This document shows, piece by piece, positions 17,287 to 26,113 of a stretch of 64,000 bases of DNA. The position numbers and the translations under genes are program-made. The stretch is from DAIPJH01 sp036770365 (lineage in GTDB: Bacteria > Pseudomonadota > Alphaproteobacteria > Rickettsiales > UBA998), in NCBI GenBank assembly GCA_036770365.1, contig DAIPJH010000010.1, positions 12,542-76,541 of the forward strand. Reading direction: 5' to 3'. A model generated the notes under the pieces. The model saw only the letters and a program-made list of their open reading frames with translations. It made no database searches and was not told the origin of the DNA. Position 1 is the stretch's first letter; each line of letters begins with the position of its first letter.

Positions 17287-18273
17287 TTAGAAGATCATGT
17301 TCAAGCACTGTACCAACACAAACAACACGATGATCGCCACACGATACAACCACACAGCACGCAGAACATCAGACGCTTCAACACGCGCACGCCCCGCATC
17401 AGTCCACCCTTGTTCATACGGGACACCCGCCAATACAAAAGGCCCTCCCAACGAAATATGTAATGCACCTGCAAAAGCAGCAACGCTCGAAGATGTAACC
17501 TGTGCGCGTAAAATCGAGGCATCACGTGCAGCTATTTTCAGGGCAGCCCCGACTTTGGCTGAGGGCGAGGAAATACACGCACACATCACCAAAAAAACAC
17601 TCCCACGATCAAAAACACCAACCACCAACCTCGCACAGGCCTTGATTCTCTGCCCAAAAGGATCAGACTCAATCCCCATTTCTCGCACTAACAACCACAT
17701 CTCTAAAATCACCACAATCGCTAATGCCCATCCCAAACCAGCAACCATATACATCATAGCGGGGGTCACGATACGCAATACAAGCATCGTAGCAATATAT
17801 TCAATACACGTACGATACAACCCATGATAATCAAGATGTGAAACATCCTTCATCATCAACTTTGCCACGGTCTCACGTACAGAAGTCAAAGATATCGCTG
17901 CCGCATCTTTCCCCAAAACAGGATTCACACGATGAACAATCCCGTGCAGTGGTAACAACAAAAACAGTACTGCTACTTCCAACCACAACCCATGGTGAAA
18001 CCTTCCTGCGACAATACTAATGATAGACCCTAAAAGATACGCACCCATCATACCAAGCACCATGCAGCAACTACCCCGCATCGCCAATACAGACGCGCCA
18101 CGCTCAACACGATTTAACTTTACTATCATCCCACGCATAACATCACGAAATACATGCGCAGGCGCATCTAACATCAACAATGCACGTAATGAGGAAAACC
18201 AACCCAAAACAACGCTTACACACAGCGCAAGCGACAAAATCAGCAATCTATCCGACAAGACATGCCCAAACAT
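17287..18273 (-). CDS. Divergent CbiB/CobD-like membrane protein
   Basis: The 328-residue integral membrane protein has a C-terminal half like the adenosylcobinamide-phosphate synthase CbiB: S-S-P-S-A-K-V-G near residue 232, then F-A-G-A-L-H-I-S-L-G-G-P and D-V-L-R-A-V-W-L-Y-R, which parallel the family's S-P-N-A-G, A-G-A-L-x-V-x-L-G-G and D-I-x-R-A-L blocks. The middle V-L-G-K-D-A-A-A-I-S stands where CbiB has V-G-R-D-T. The typical N-terminal D-P-x-x-x-H-P motif is not seen. No cobalamin gene is nearby. It may be a CbiB paralogue with another amide-forming role or a decayed copy. Five or more membrane helices are visible. Confidence 0.65.
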   Translation of the reverse strand: MFGHVLSDRLLILSLALCVSVVLGWFSSLRALLMLDAPAHVFRDVMRGMIVKLNRVERGASVLAMRGSCCMVLGMMGAYLLGSIISIVAGRFHHGLWLEVAVLFLLLPLHGIVHRVNPVLGKDAAAISLTSVRETVAKLMMKDVSHLDYHGLYRTCIEYIATMLVLRIVTPAMMYMVAGLGWALAIVVILEMWLLVREMGIESDPFGQRIKACARLVVGVFDRGSVFLVMCACISSPSAKVGAALKIAARDASILRAQVTSSSVAAFAGALHISLGGPFVLAGVPYEQGWTDAGRARVEASDVLRAVWLYRVAIIVLFVLVQCLNMIF

Positions 18274-18318
18274 GATGTTCTCTTTCTATGCACACAAGAA
18301 AGTGTGCCACTTTCGCTT

Positions 18319-19362
18319 TTACTCTATCAGCACTTCAACCCGCTGATTTGCTATACGTTCTCGCTCAGACGGTGCAACGACTCGCGGTTCTGCCCCACCA
18401 AACGCAAACACATGAATATGATCAGGCTTAAGCCCTAATTTTACCAATTTCTTTTTAATCTGTTCCGCTCGGCGATACGATAACTCAAGATTTGCATTCT
18501 CATCCCCCGCTACATCTGTATAACCATGCACCGTCACACGATAACCTGCCATTTTTTTTAATTTTTCTACCAACTGCATCAATACCAATGCCGATTTTTT
18601 TGAAAGCATGACACCTTCCGTATAAAATAATACGACACGCCCTTCCGATATAACTGGCTCTAACTCGTGAGATGTAGCAGGTTCATTTTTCTGCTGCACC
18701 AAACCAGTGGTTGATGCTTGTTTCATAACAACTGACTTCGCACGCACAGGCTTGGTCTTCGCAACCGCATGCTTCAATATCGTACTTTCAGAAAAATGAG
18801 TGATTTTGATATTCGCAGGCTTACCTTTTCTCTTATCTAACATCTTATGTGTAGATAACGCACGAGAAGCTTTCTTCAATGGTGATTTTTTCCCCTCCAA
18901 CTGCGACATCGCGTCATAGAATCCCTTTCGACACGCTTCAATATCAGCAAATTGCCATCCCTCTTCTGCTTGCTCTATCCAACAATCATAAAACGTGACA
19001 GCGCGCGCCGCTTCCTGAGGATGATCTTGTCTCAACTTTGCAGTTAAACGATCAATTAACGCTATATATGCCTCTTTGGTCTCGGCGATAAAACGTGAAT
19101 CAAGTGACCGTGAGTCAGGATTATCAGGCAAAACCTCGTGATCATACGCGGCACGTAACCCCTTGTCGGAAAAATGCACGGAATCAAACCAATCATATAG
19201 ACGTGCTTCTTCCTCTGCCATCCGCAAATAATACACAGATAATGCTGCTAAATAAGGATCTTTGGACGGTGTAGCCTTACGAAGCGCACGCATATTCGGT
19301 TCAGCACACCCACCTACGAGCATGACTATTACGATCCCCCAAACCCACTTTATACGCTTCAT
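18319..19362 (-). CDS. OmpA-family outer-membrane lipoprotein
   Basis: The 347-residue precursor has a lipoprotein signal ending L-V-G-G-C with lipidated Cys19. The N-terminal half is helical (W-F-D-S-V-H-F-S-D-K-G and many charged residues), followed by a Lys/Ala-rich linker around residues 155-230. The C-terminal ~110 residues form an OmpA/MotB peptidoglycan-binding domain with V-H-G-Y-T-D-V-A-G-D, the spaced L-S-Y-R-R-A-E, and a final R-I-A-N-Q-R-V-E-V. It probably anchors the outer membrane to peptidoglycan. It lies 45 bases before the CbiB-like gene and may be co-transcribed with it. Confidence 0.9.
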   Translation of the reverse strand: MKRIKWVWGIVIVMLVGGCAEPNMRALRKATPSKDPYLAALSVYYLRMAEEEARLYDWFDSVHFSDKGLRAAYDHEVLPDNPDSRSLDSRFIAETKEAYIALIDRLTAKLRQDHPQEAARAVTFYDCWIEQAEEGWQFADIEACRKGFYDAMSQLEGKKSPLKKASRALSTHKMLDKRKGKPANIKITHFSESTILKHAVAKTKPVRAKSVVMKQASTTGLVQQKNEPATSHELEPVISEGRVVLFYTEGVMLSKKSALVLMQLVEKLKKMAGYRVTVHGYTDVAGDENANLELSYRRAEQIKKKLVKLGLKPDHIHVFAFGGAEPRVVAPSERERIANQRVEVLIE

Positions 19363-19521
19363 ATAGTACCATCAGATCTTAATCCTACAAGCTATAGAAT
19401 CCTGAGAGTTTTCGCAACCCTCTCTCTCCTAGATTTTTTCTCCGCGAGACGAAGCTTTCTTAACGCAACAAAACCGTGACTTCCTCATCACAATTTTGCA
19501 CCATATATCCGACTATTAGGC

Positions 19522-19548
19522 TTGCCAATCGCAACTAAATAGTATAAA
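19522..19548 (+). promoter_or_regulatory. Putative promoter for ndk
   Basis: TTGCCA (19522-19527) and TATAAA (19543-19548) are 15 bases apart, about 50 bases before the ndk start. The spacing is short for sigma-70, so the assignment is tentative. Confidence 0.35.
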
Positions 19549-19599
19549 CGCCCCTCCTAAGCATTCACCAACAACTCAAAGACCAAGGGAATCATTATC

Positions 19600-20022
19600 A
19601 TGACGATCCAACAAACCTTCTCTATCATCAAACCAGATGCAACCGAGCGTAATCTAACTGGCAAAATCAACACCATCTTTGAAGAAAATGGTCTACGCAT
19701 CGTTGCACAGAAACGCTTGCGCCTCAGCCGCTTGCAAGCTGGAAAATTTTATGAGGTTCATAAAGAACGTCCATTCTACGGTGAACTTGTAGAATACATG
19801 GTCTCTGCGCCTGTTGTTGTGCAAGTACTCGAAGGTGAAAATGCAGTAGCAAAAAACCGTGAACTTATGGGCGCAACCAACCCTGCGCAAGCCGCAGACG
19901 GTACAATTCGCAAACTTTTCGCTGAAAACATCGAACGTAATTCAGTTCATGGTTCTGACAGCGCAGAAAACGCAGAAAAAGAAATCCGTTTCTTCTTCAG
20001 CGGCTGCGAGATTGTTGGCTAA
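19600..20022 (+). CDS. ndk: Nucleoside diphosphate kinase
   Basis: The 140-residue enzyme exchanges gamma phosphates between nucleoside tri- and diphosphates. It opens with the family's T-F-S-I-I-K-P-D-A and has the phospho-acceptor His117 in R-N-S-V-H-G-S-D-S. Other blocks are R-P-F-Y-G-E-L and M-G-A-T-N-P. AAGGGA precedes the ATG. It stands alone on the plus strand, with its own promoter candidate and a strong terminator shared with convergent purN. Confidence 0.98.
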   Translation: MTIQQTFSIIKPDATERNLTGKINTIFEENGLRIVAQKRLRLSRLQAGKFYEVHKERPFYGELVEYMVSAPVVVQVLEGENAVAKNRELMGATNPAQAADGTIRKLFAENIERNSVHGSDSAENAEKEIRFFFSGCEIVG

Positions 20023-20050
20023 TTTCTGACCTCAAACGGTCTCTTCCAGA

Positions 20051-20084
20051 AAAACCCTGCCCAATTTTTAAGGCGGGGTTTTTT
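20051..20084 (+). terminator. Rho-independent terminator between ndk and purN
   Basis: AAAACCCTGCC (20051-20061) pairs with GGCGGGGTTTT (20072-20082), an 11-bp stem with one T-G pair, followed by more T on the plus strand. The A-run on the left side lets it serve purN on the minus strand as well. Confidence 0.9.
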
Positions 20085-20085
20085 A

Positions 20086-20733
20086 TTATGCTGGATTTAT
20101 TAAGGATGCCTGAACAAAGATATCCTTCTCCACGCGCACGCGCTGCCCCTCGATAACAAGCATATCCCCAGCAAGCCACGCCAACGCCTGAGGGTAGATA
20201 AGATGCTCACTCTCCAGTACACGCGCACGTAATGTATCTGGCGTATCATCTTGATAAATAGGCACAGCAGCTTGAATAATAAGAGGTCCAGCATCCATTT
20301 CTGACACAACAAAATGCACACTACATCCCGCAAACTTAACTCCAGCTTCTAACGCACGCTCATGAGTATGTAATCCCTTGAAGGATGGTAAGAGCGAAGG
20401 ATGGATATTGATCATTTTTCCTTCCCAACGCGCAGTAAATGCGGGTGTTAACAACCGCATAAACCCAGCCAAACAGACAATTTCAACACCCTGCGCAACT
20501 AACACTTCATGCATGGCTACATCAAAAGCTTCACGACTTAGATAATCTTTATGTGAAAGAATGTGGATAGGAACGCCAGCTTTTTTAGCGCGCTCCAAGC
20601 CATATGCATCGGCTTTATTCGACATCACCAGCACTATTTCCGCAGGAAATTCTGGATTTACGGCAGCGTCTAACAACGCTTGCAGATTCGTACCACCACC
20701 AGAAATCAATACGGCTGTGCGCTTACGTGCCAC
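20086..20733 (-). CDS. purN: Phosphoribosylglycinamide formyltransferase
   Basis: The 215-residue enzyme transfers a formyl group from 10-formyl-THF to GAR in purine synthesis. Signatures: L-I-S-G-G-G-T-N-L-Q-A-L at the N-terminus, C-L-A-G-F-M-R-L-L, N-I-H-P-S-L-L-P-S-F-K-G with the catalytic Asn-His, and the late S-E-M-D-A-G-P-L-I with the catalytic Asp. It begins two bases after the purM stop, forming a purMN operon read leftward. Confidence 0.97.
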   Translation of the reverse strand: MARKRTAVLISGGGTNLQALLDAAVNPEFPAEIVLVMSNKADAYGLERAKKAGVPIHILSHKDYLSREAFDVAMHEVLVAQGVEIVCLAGFMRLLTPAFTARWEGKMINIHPSLLPSFKGLHTHERALEAGVKFAGCSVHFVVSEMDAGPLIIQAAVPIYQDDTPDTLRARVLESEHLIYPQALAWLAGDMLVIEGQRVRVEKDIFVQASLINPA

Positions 20734-20735
20734 GC

Positions 20736-21803
20736 TTAATACTCCAACATGCCACGATACACCACAGGTGCATCTGCGCCCACAACCATCTCACCTAATA
20801 CAAACACGCGCTCACCTGCCACTTCTAAGGCTTGGGTAATTTCGGCGACTTTTTCAGCCTCACAAACCAACACCATACCAACACCACAATTAAAAGTACG
20901 CAACATCTCAGGCTCGCTAATAGCACCTTCTTGTGCCACCCAACCAAAACATGCAGGCAACTTCCATGCTCCCAAACGAATCTGTGCAGACAAACCCTGT
21001 GGCAACACACGCGGGAGATTCTCTGTCAAACCACCGCCCGTAATATGCGCCAGTGCCTTCACGCCACCCGTAAATTTAATCGCACTCAAACAGCTCTTCA
21101 CATAAATCTTCGTTGGTTCAAGTAACGCTTCACCCATCCTTTTCCCAACAGCAAAAGGTGCTTGAGATCCAACATCCAACCCTGCGCGTTCCATCACCTT
21201 ACGCACCAAACTATACCCATTGGAATGAAACCCACTCGATGCTAAACCAAGCAGCACATCTCCTGCCTTAATATCTGTACGCGGTAAAATCTTATCACGA
21301 TCCACCGCCCCCACAGAAAACCCAGCCAAATCATAATCTTCTTTAGCATACATCCCCGGCATTTCTGCCGTCTCTCCGCCAACCAACGCACATCCCGCTT
21401 GCTTACAACCCTCAGCTATGCCACCAATCACATCTTTTGCCTTATCCACATCAAGCGAACCGCATGCGAAATAATCCAGAAAGAACAAAGGCTCTGCTCC
21501 CTGAACCACCAAATCATTCACACACATCGCCACAAGATCAATCCCAATCGTATCATGTTTATTTGCAGCAAATGCCAATTTCAACTTTGTGCCAACGCCA
21601 TCTGTCGTTGATACTAAAATCGGATTATCATACCCTGCAAGTTTAGTATCAAACAACGCGCCGAACCCTCCTAAACCTGATAAACACCCTGTACGTTTCG
21701 TCGCCGCAGCCAACGGCTTAATACGATCAACTAGTGTATTTCCTGCCTCAATATCCACCCCCGCGGCGGCATAACTGAGTGATTCTGGCTTAGATGCTGT
21801 CAT
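20736..21803 (-). CDS. purM: Phosphoribosylformylglycinamidine cyclo-ligase (AIR synthetase)
   Basis: The 355-residue enzyme closes the imidazole ring in purine synthesis. Seen are the N-terminal S-Y-A-A-A-G-V-D-I-E-A-G-N, the D-G-V-G-T-K-L-K block, G-I-D-L-V-A-M-C-V-N-D, G-G-E-T-A-E-M-P-G-M-Y and H-I-T-G-G-G-L-T-E-N-L-P-R. A frame extends upstream to 21872, but the start at 21803 gives the normal N-terminus. The gene is divergent from the DUF2066 gene, with 80 bases between them, as in many alphaproteobacteria. Confidence 0.96.
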   Translation of the reverse strand: MTASKPESLSYAAAGVDIEAGNTLVDRIKPLAAATKRTGCLSGLGGFGALFDTKLAGYDNPILVSTTDGVGTKLKLAFAANKHDTIGIDLVAMCVNDLVVQGAEPLFFLDYFACGSLDVDKAKDVIGGIAEGCKQAGCALVGGETAEMPGMYAKEDYDLAGFSVGAVDRDKILPRTDIKAGDVLLGLASSGFHSNGYSLVRKVMERAGLDVGSQAPFAVGKRMGEALLEPTKIYVKSCLSAIKFTGGVKALAHITGGGLTENLPRVLPQGLSAQIRLGAWKLPACFGWVAQEGAISEPEMLRTFNCGVGMVLVCEAEKVAEITQALEVAGERVFVLGEMVVGADAPVVYRGMLEY

Positions 21804-21883
21804 TTTCTGCTCATTTGTGTATATGCTTTTATCAACTTCGCCACTGATAATGTAATTGCACGGCAAAAACAAGGAATTGTGCT

Positions 21884-23113
21884 ATGAGTCTGCATCTTAT
21901 CTCTCTAAAATCATGCTTTTTAGCACTTGTTTTATGTTTTTCATTCACACTAACATCCCAAAACACGTTAGCTGAAGATAAAACATCCCCATCGACAACC
22001 GCCACCGCCACAATAAACCCAACCGTCCCAGCAGATGCACCTACTCCAAACAATAAAACACAAAATATCATGCAAATATCAATACATGTAGATGAAATAG
22101 ATAAAGATATTACCATTGCCAAAAACCGCGCCATACGCCAAGCAGAAATGAAAGGCTTATGGCAAGTTCTAGAACACATCGATAAAGAACACGCCAAAGA
22201 AATGTACGGAACACTTTCGGCCGACGACATTCACGATATGGTAGAAGCTATAAAACCCTTCCACGAGGTCATTACAGGCGGACGTTATCAAGCCGATGTT
22301 CAAATTCGCTTTGATGAATTACGCGTACACGCTCTTAAACGTCAAACGGAAGGCATCACCCCCCAAATCAGCGCAACTAATACAGGGGTAGGAACACTCT
22401 TAATTATTCCCATCATGCAAAATGCTAAAAGCGAACTATTACTTTGGCAAGATAATAATCATTGGCGGGATGCTCTGAATCTTCAGACTTTAGAACTTGG
22501 AAAAGGTAAATTAATCATGCCGTTTGGTGATCCCACTGATCATTTAATGCTTGATCAAGAGACAATGCTTGCAGGTGATATCAAAACATTACAAAAAATT
22601 GCTACCCGTTACGGTGCGCGCAACGTCGTCATTGCACTTGCCAAAGTACGCGCTGCTAACGCCAAAGCAACCATGTTCACCGCCGATATTTTCTTGCGTC
22701 GTGCGGGAGCAACTACAGAAGAAGCCAAACTTCACTACGAAACAATAGCCAGTGAGAATGAACAACAAATGCTCAACCGTGCTGCCCTTGAAGTTACACA
22801 AAAACTTAGCAACTCTGTCAATCAATTTGCCCTTTTTGAAGAAGCAGAAGCATCACGCCTCAAAGGTCTCGTCATGCGTATTAACTACGACACTCCAGAC
22901 AAATGGCTGGCACTCAAAGGCTTTATGGAAAATCTCCCCACCGTCAATTATCTTGAAGTAGGGGCAGTATCTCCCACCTTCTCACAAATCACACTCTACT
23001 ACCGAGGATCATCCATTCCTATCAAACAAGCATTAGAAGATCAGGGAACGATCATCAAAGATACAGATAAATTTTGGGTGGTAACCATTCCAAGCAAATC
23101 ATCAAGGAATTAA
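21884..23113 (+). CDS. DUF2066 domain secreted protein
   Basis: The 409-residue protein has a signal peptide (hydrophobic residues about 10-27), a Pro/Thr-rich linker, and a domain beginning I-S-I-H-V-D-E-I-D-K-D-I-T-I-A-K-N-R-A-I-R-Q-A that fits DUF2066. The C-terminal part contains L-A-L-K-G-F-M-E-N-L-P-T-V. The family is periplasmic and its function is not established. Position upstream of an AI-2E permease and hdaA, divergent from purM, is characteristic of alphaproteobacteria. AAGGA precedes the ATG. It is followed after three bases by the permease gene. Confidence 0.88.
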   Translation: MSLHLISLKSCFLALVLCFSFTLTSQNTLAEDKTSPSTTATATINPTVPADAPTPNNKTQNIMQISIHVDEIDKDITIAKNRAIRQAEMKGLWQVLEHIDKEHAKEMYGTLSADDIHDMVEAIKPFHEVITGGRYQADVQIRFDELRVHALKRQTEGITPQISATNTGVGTLLIIPIMQNAKSELLLWQDNNHWRDALNLQTLELGKGKLIMPFGDPTDHLMLDQETMLAGDIKTLQKIATRYGARNVVIALAKVRAANAKATMFTADIFLRRAGATTEEAKLHYETIASENEQQMLNRAALEVTQKLSNSVNQFALFEEAEASRLKGLVMRINYDTPDKWLALKGFMENLPTVNYLEVGAVSPTFSQITLYYRGSSIPIKQALEDQGTIIKDTDKFWVVTIPSKSSRN

Positions 23114-23116
23114 AAC

Positions 23117-24175
23117 ATGCAAAAAACTCAACGTAATTTTCTCTTATGGATGCTTATCTTTAGCAGTGTGTTCTATTTCCTCTATCTTATCAAAGGTATT
23201 TTATTACCTTTTGTCCTCGGCATCCTCATCGCTTATTTCTTTAACCCACTGTGTTCATGGTTAGAAAAAAAGAAACTACCCCGCGCTGCTTCAGCCGCCT
23301 GCATCATTCTTTCTTTCTTCGTTCTTTGTGGGATTATTCTTACTGCACTCATTCCTATTCTTTACGAACAAACCATGAGCCTCATAGAACTCCTTCCAAG
23401 CTACATCAAACATTTACGCGTTGATATAGCTCCTCAACTACAGCATTACCTTAACAAAATAGGGGCGGGGAACTCAACCGAGGCGGCGCAACACGCCGCC
23501 ACTAATTTCTCTGATGAAATTGGCATTGTTGCAAGCAATATCATTACAGGTATCATGAAATCTGGCTCTGCCCTTATCAACCTTGTCTCCCTCTTTATTA
23601 TCACGCCTATGGTAGGATTTTACCTATTGCGCGACTGGGAAAAGCTCTGTGCAAAGGCTGATAACCTCTTACCCCGCAAACACGCCGCCACCATCCGCGA
23701 ACAACTCAGTATCATTAACCGTACTATTGCGGGGTTTGTACGCGGACAAATTAATATGTGCCTCATTCTCAGTGCTTACTACGCCATCATGCTTTCACTT
23801 CTTGGGCTTAATTTTGCCTTCGCCATAGGCATCTTTGCAGGGACAATGTTGATTATCCCCATGATAGGAACACTTGCTAGCGCATCCATTACCCTTGCCG
23901 TAAGCTGGTTTCAATTCGGCACAACCGAAGCCCTACTGAAAGTCATGTGTGTCTTTGCCGTCGGCATGTTAATTGATAATATCTTCACCCCCAAATTAGT
24001 AGGAGAAAAAGTGGGGCTTCATCCTGTATGGATTATTTTTGGTATGTTCTGTGGGGCTGTTCTCTTTGGGTTTGTCGGAGTTTTACTTGCTATTCCACTC
24101 TCAGCGGTGATAGGTGTGGTGGTTCGCTTTAGTATTCAGCAATACCTTGAAAGTGATCTCTACGAAGCACTATAA
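23117..24175 (+). CDS. AI-2E family transporter (PerM-like permease)
   Basis: The 352-residue membrane protein has seven to eight helices in the pattern of the AI-2E transporter family: two N-terminal helices with G-I-L-I-A-Y-F-F-N-P-L, a soluble middle part, and C-terminal helices with G-E-K-V-G-L-H-P-V-W-I-I-F-G and G-V-L-L-A-I-P-L-S-A. Despite the name, members transport varied substrates, including sodium for protons. The substrate here is unknown. It starts three bases after the DUF2066 stop and is followed by hdaA. Confidence 0.9.
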   Translation: MQKTQRNFLLWMLIFSSVFYFLYLIKGILLPFVLGILIAYFFNPLCSWLEKKKLPRAASAACIILSFFVLCGIILTALIPILYEQTMSLIELLPSYIKHLRVDIAPQLQHYLNKIGAGNSTEAAQHAATNFSDEIGIVASNIITGIMKSGSALINLVSLFIITPMVGFYLLRDWEKLCAKADNLLPRKHAATIREQLSIINRTIAGFVRGQINMCLILSAYYAIMLSLLGLNFAFAIGIFAGTMLIIPMIGTLASASITLAVSWFQFGTTEALLKVMCVFAVGMLIDNIFTPKLVGEKVGLHPVWIIFGMFCGAVLFGFVGVLLAIPLSAVIGVVVRFSIQQYLESDLYEAL

Positions 24176-24201
24176 ACCCAACCCTTACGCCAGATTGCAT
24201 C

Positions 24202-24888
24202 ATGCAAACCATTTTACCCTTTCACCACCAACCAAGTTATGTGGCAGAAGATTTTCTTATAAGTTCTGCAAACATGGATGCCCATAGCTGGATTACAAGC
24301 GATACAGAATTGTGGCATAACGGCACATTACTTATTTGGGGAGAAACAGGCAGCGGAAAAACACATTTAGCACATATATGGGCATCACAACACAATGCTC
24401 CATTTCTCTCATCAGAACAAATAGCGCGTCCTTCTGACATTTATCAAACAAAAACACCCCCCTTTTGGGTAATAGACAACATTGATATACAATTACATCG
24501 CAATATTGATGAAACCACATTATTTCATCTACTCAATATCATTACCCAAGAAAATGGGAGAATGCTACTTACAGCCAGCACTCCTCCAACAACATGGAAC
24601 ATCCAGCTAAAAGATCTTGCCTCACGTCTTCGCGCCATTTCAACCGTTAAACTTCACTTACCTGACACAATATTAATGAAAGCTCTTTTAATCAAACTCT
24701 TCTCAGATCGCCAATTGCATATTCACGAAGATGTAGTTGAATATATTATCACGCGCATAGATAGAAATTTTAAAGCCATTCATACCATTGTTTCCCTGCT
24801 TGACCATGCATCAATGCGCCAAAAACGTAACATCACAACACCACTTGTGCGTGAAATAATCAGCAATGATGCATCTTTAAATTTTTAG
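24202..24888 (+). CDS. hdaA: DnaA-like regulatory inactivator (HdaA)
   Basis: The 228-residue AAA+ protein resembles the ATPase core of DnaA without its DNA-binding domain. The N-terminal Q-T-I-L-P-F-H includes a clamp-binding-like sequence. The Walker A motif is G-E-T-G-S-G-K-T, with D-N-I-D replacing a Walker B D-D-x-D, and D-L-A-S-R-L-R as sensor region. In Caulobacter HdaA promotes hydrolysis of DnaA-ATP with the beta clamp, limiting initiation. Position after DUF2066 and the AI-2E permease is typical of the class. Confidence 0.88.
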   Translation: MQTILPFHHQPSYVAEDFLISSANMDAHSWITSDTELWHNGTLLIWGETGSGKTHLAHIWASQHNAPFLSSEQIARPSDIYQTKTPPFWVIDNIDIQLHRNIDETTLFHLLNIITQENGRMLLTASTPPTTWNIQLKDLASRLRAISTVKLHLPDTILMKALLIKLFSDRQLHIHEDVVEYIITRIDRNFKAIHTIVSLLDHASMRQKRNITTPLVREIISNDASLNF

Positions 24889-24987
24889 CTTGCTATGAAT
24901 CTCAAAATAATAGTTCTCACTTAACTCCTTTTTAAGCTATGTAATATATAGTGTATTTTAAATTCATTGTTTCATTGTGAGAATTAT

Positions 24988-26064
24988 ATGAGTCCCAAGG
25001 CCATCCAAAACGTTACTTCACGGCACGGAAAGAAAAACCCTAAGGAGCGTCTTTCCCAAGTCAATATTTTGCTTCAAGATCCTGACACCGAGATGGCCGC
25101 CGTACTGCGCAATGTTCTCAATAGCCTCGGCTTTGGGGCGGTTTATCATGCGCGCAACGGTGAAGCAGGTTTAAAAACTCTACGGGAAAAAGATATCGAC
25201 ATTGTTATTACTGACTGGGATATGGAGCCTATGAATGGAATTGAATTTATCAATTTTATTCGCTCGTCTCCTCATTCTCCCAATAAGACCCTTCCTATTA
25301 TCATGCTAACGGGAAAAGCAAATCGAGACCATGTTGAATTAGCGCGCGATACAGGTATGACCGAATTTGTGGTCAAACCTTTTACAGTTCAAACCTTATG
25401 CAATCGTATTATCTTGGTCGTAGAACATCCAAGAAACTTTATCCTTTCACAATTCTACAGCGGCCCTGACCGCAGAAGACGCACTCAGTTAACGGATCAA
25501 TCCAGCGACCGCAGAACGCTACCCCCCGCGGAAAGTCTTATTACAGACAACGGGAATACAAAAGTTTATCGTATCAATGATCAAGACGTTGTCTTTATTG
25601 ATCCTGACATGTCGCTCAAAGAAAAAATAGGCAATGACATCTCCATGGCTGAAATCTTCAGCGAAGAAAACGTCAAACAAGCACAAGCAATTATTCTTGA
25701 AGCAAAAGATGATTTCTTAAAATGGATCGTCGACGATCTCCGTAATACAGAAGAAGCCTATTTTGCCATTGCAACCAATGCTGACCACAAACTTCACGAC
25801 ATACGCTATCTACAGGGATGTGTGCTTTCTATCAAATCACGGGCGGGTACTTTTGGATTTGACCTTGCTTCCGTTGTCGCAGATCTCATGCTTGCTATTT
25901 TAAAAGAGCAGACGGGTCTCTCACAAAATCTCGTACGCGCTCTTCGAAAACATATTGATGTGCTTTATGTTATTTTCCAACGCCATATCGAAGGAACGGG
26001 CGGGGATATGGGACGAGATCTCATTGATAGTCTGGCAGAACTCGGAAAAAAGCTTAGTGCATAA
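24988..26064 (+). CDS. Response regulator with HPt-like C-terminal region
   Basis: The 358-residue protein has a receiver domain (about residues 25-150) with the phospho-acceptor Asp76 in V-I-T-D-W-D-M-E, the T loop I-M-L-T-G-K-A, and the V-V-K-P-F-T lysine. A charged linker follows with R-R-R-T-Q-L. The last ~130 residues are helical and include L-H-D-I-R-Y-L-Q-G-C-V and G-T-F-G-F, similar to HPt folds (candidate phospho-His in H-D-I-R). No DNA-binding domain is seen. The ATG at 24988 is used rather than a TTG at 24967. Its partner kinase is not in the window. Confidence 0.8.
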   Translation: MSPKAIQNVTSRHGKKNPKERLSQVNILLQDPDTEMAAVLRNVLNSLGFGAVYHARNGEAGLKTLREKDIDIVITDWDMEPMNGIEFINFIRSSPHSPNKTLPIIMLTGKANRDHVELARDTGMTEFVVKPFTVQTLCNRIILVVEHPRNFILSQFYSGPDRRRRTQLTDQSSDRRTLPPAESLITDNGNTKVYRINDQDVVFIDPDMSLKEKIGNDISMAEIFSEENVKQAQAIILEAKDDFLKWIVDDLRNTEEAYFAIATNADHKLHDIRYLQGCVLSIKSRAGTFGFDLASVVADLMLAILKEQTGLSQNLVRALRKHIDVLYVIFQRHIEGTGGDMGRDLIDSLAELGKKLSA

Positions 26065-26079
26065 TCATCGAATACCGTA

Positions 26080-26104
26080 TAATTATCTAGGTAACAGATA
26101 ATTA
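26080..26104 (+). promoter_or_regulatory. Hairpin abutting the ribosome site of the decarboxylase gene
   Basis: TAATTATCT (26080-26088) pairs with AGATAATTA (26096-26104) over a 7-base loop. The ribosome site AGAGGTG overlaps the 3' arm by one base, so folding could modulate translation. It might also be a weak terminator for the regulator upstream. Confidence 0.4.
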
Positions 26105-26113
26105 GAGGTGATT

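Noticed and set aside
17297..17827. Plus-strand 176-codon frame opposite the CbiB-like gene
   Set aside because: Composition is typical of antisense to a membrane gene, and the minus-strand frame has family motifs and a full length.
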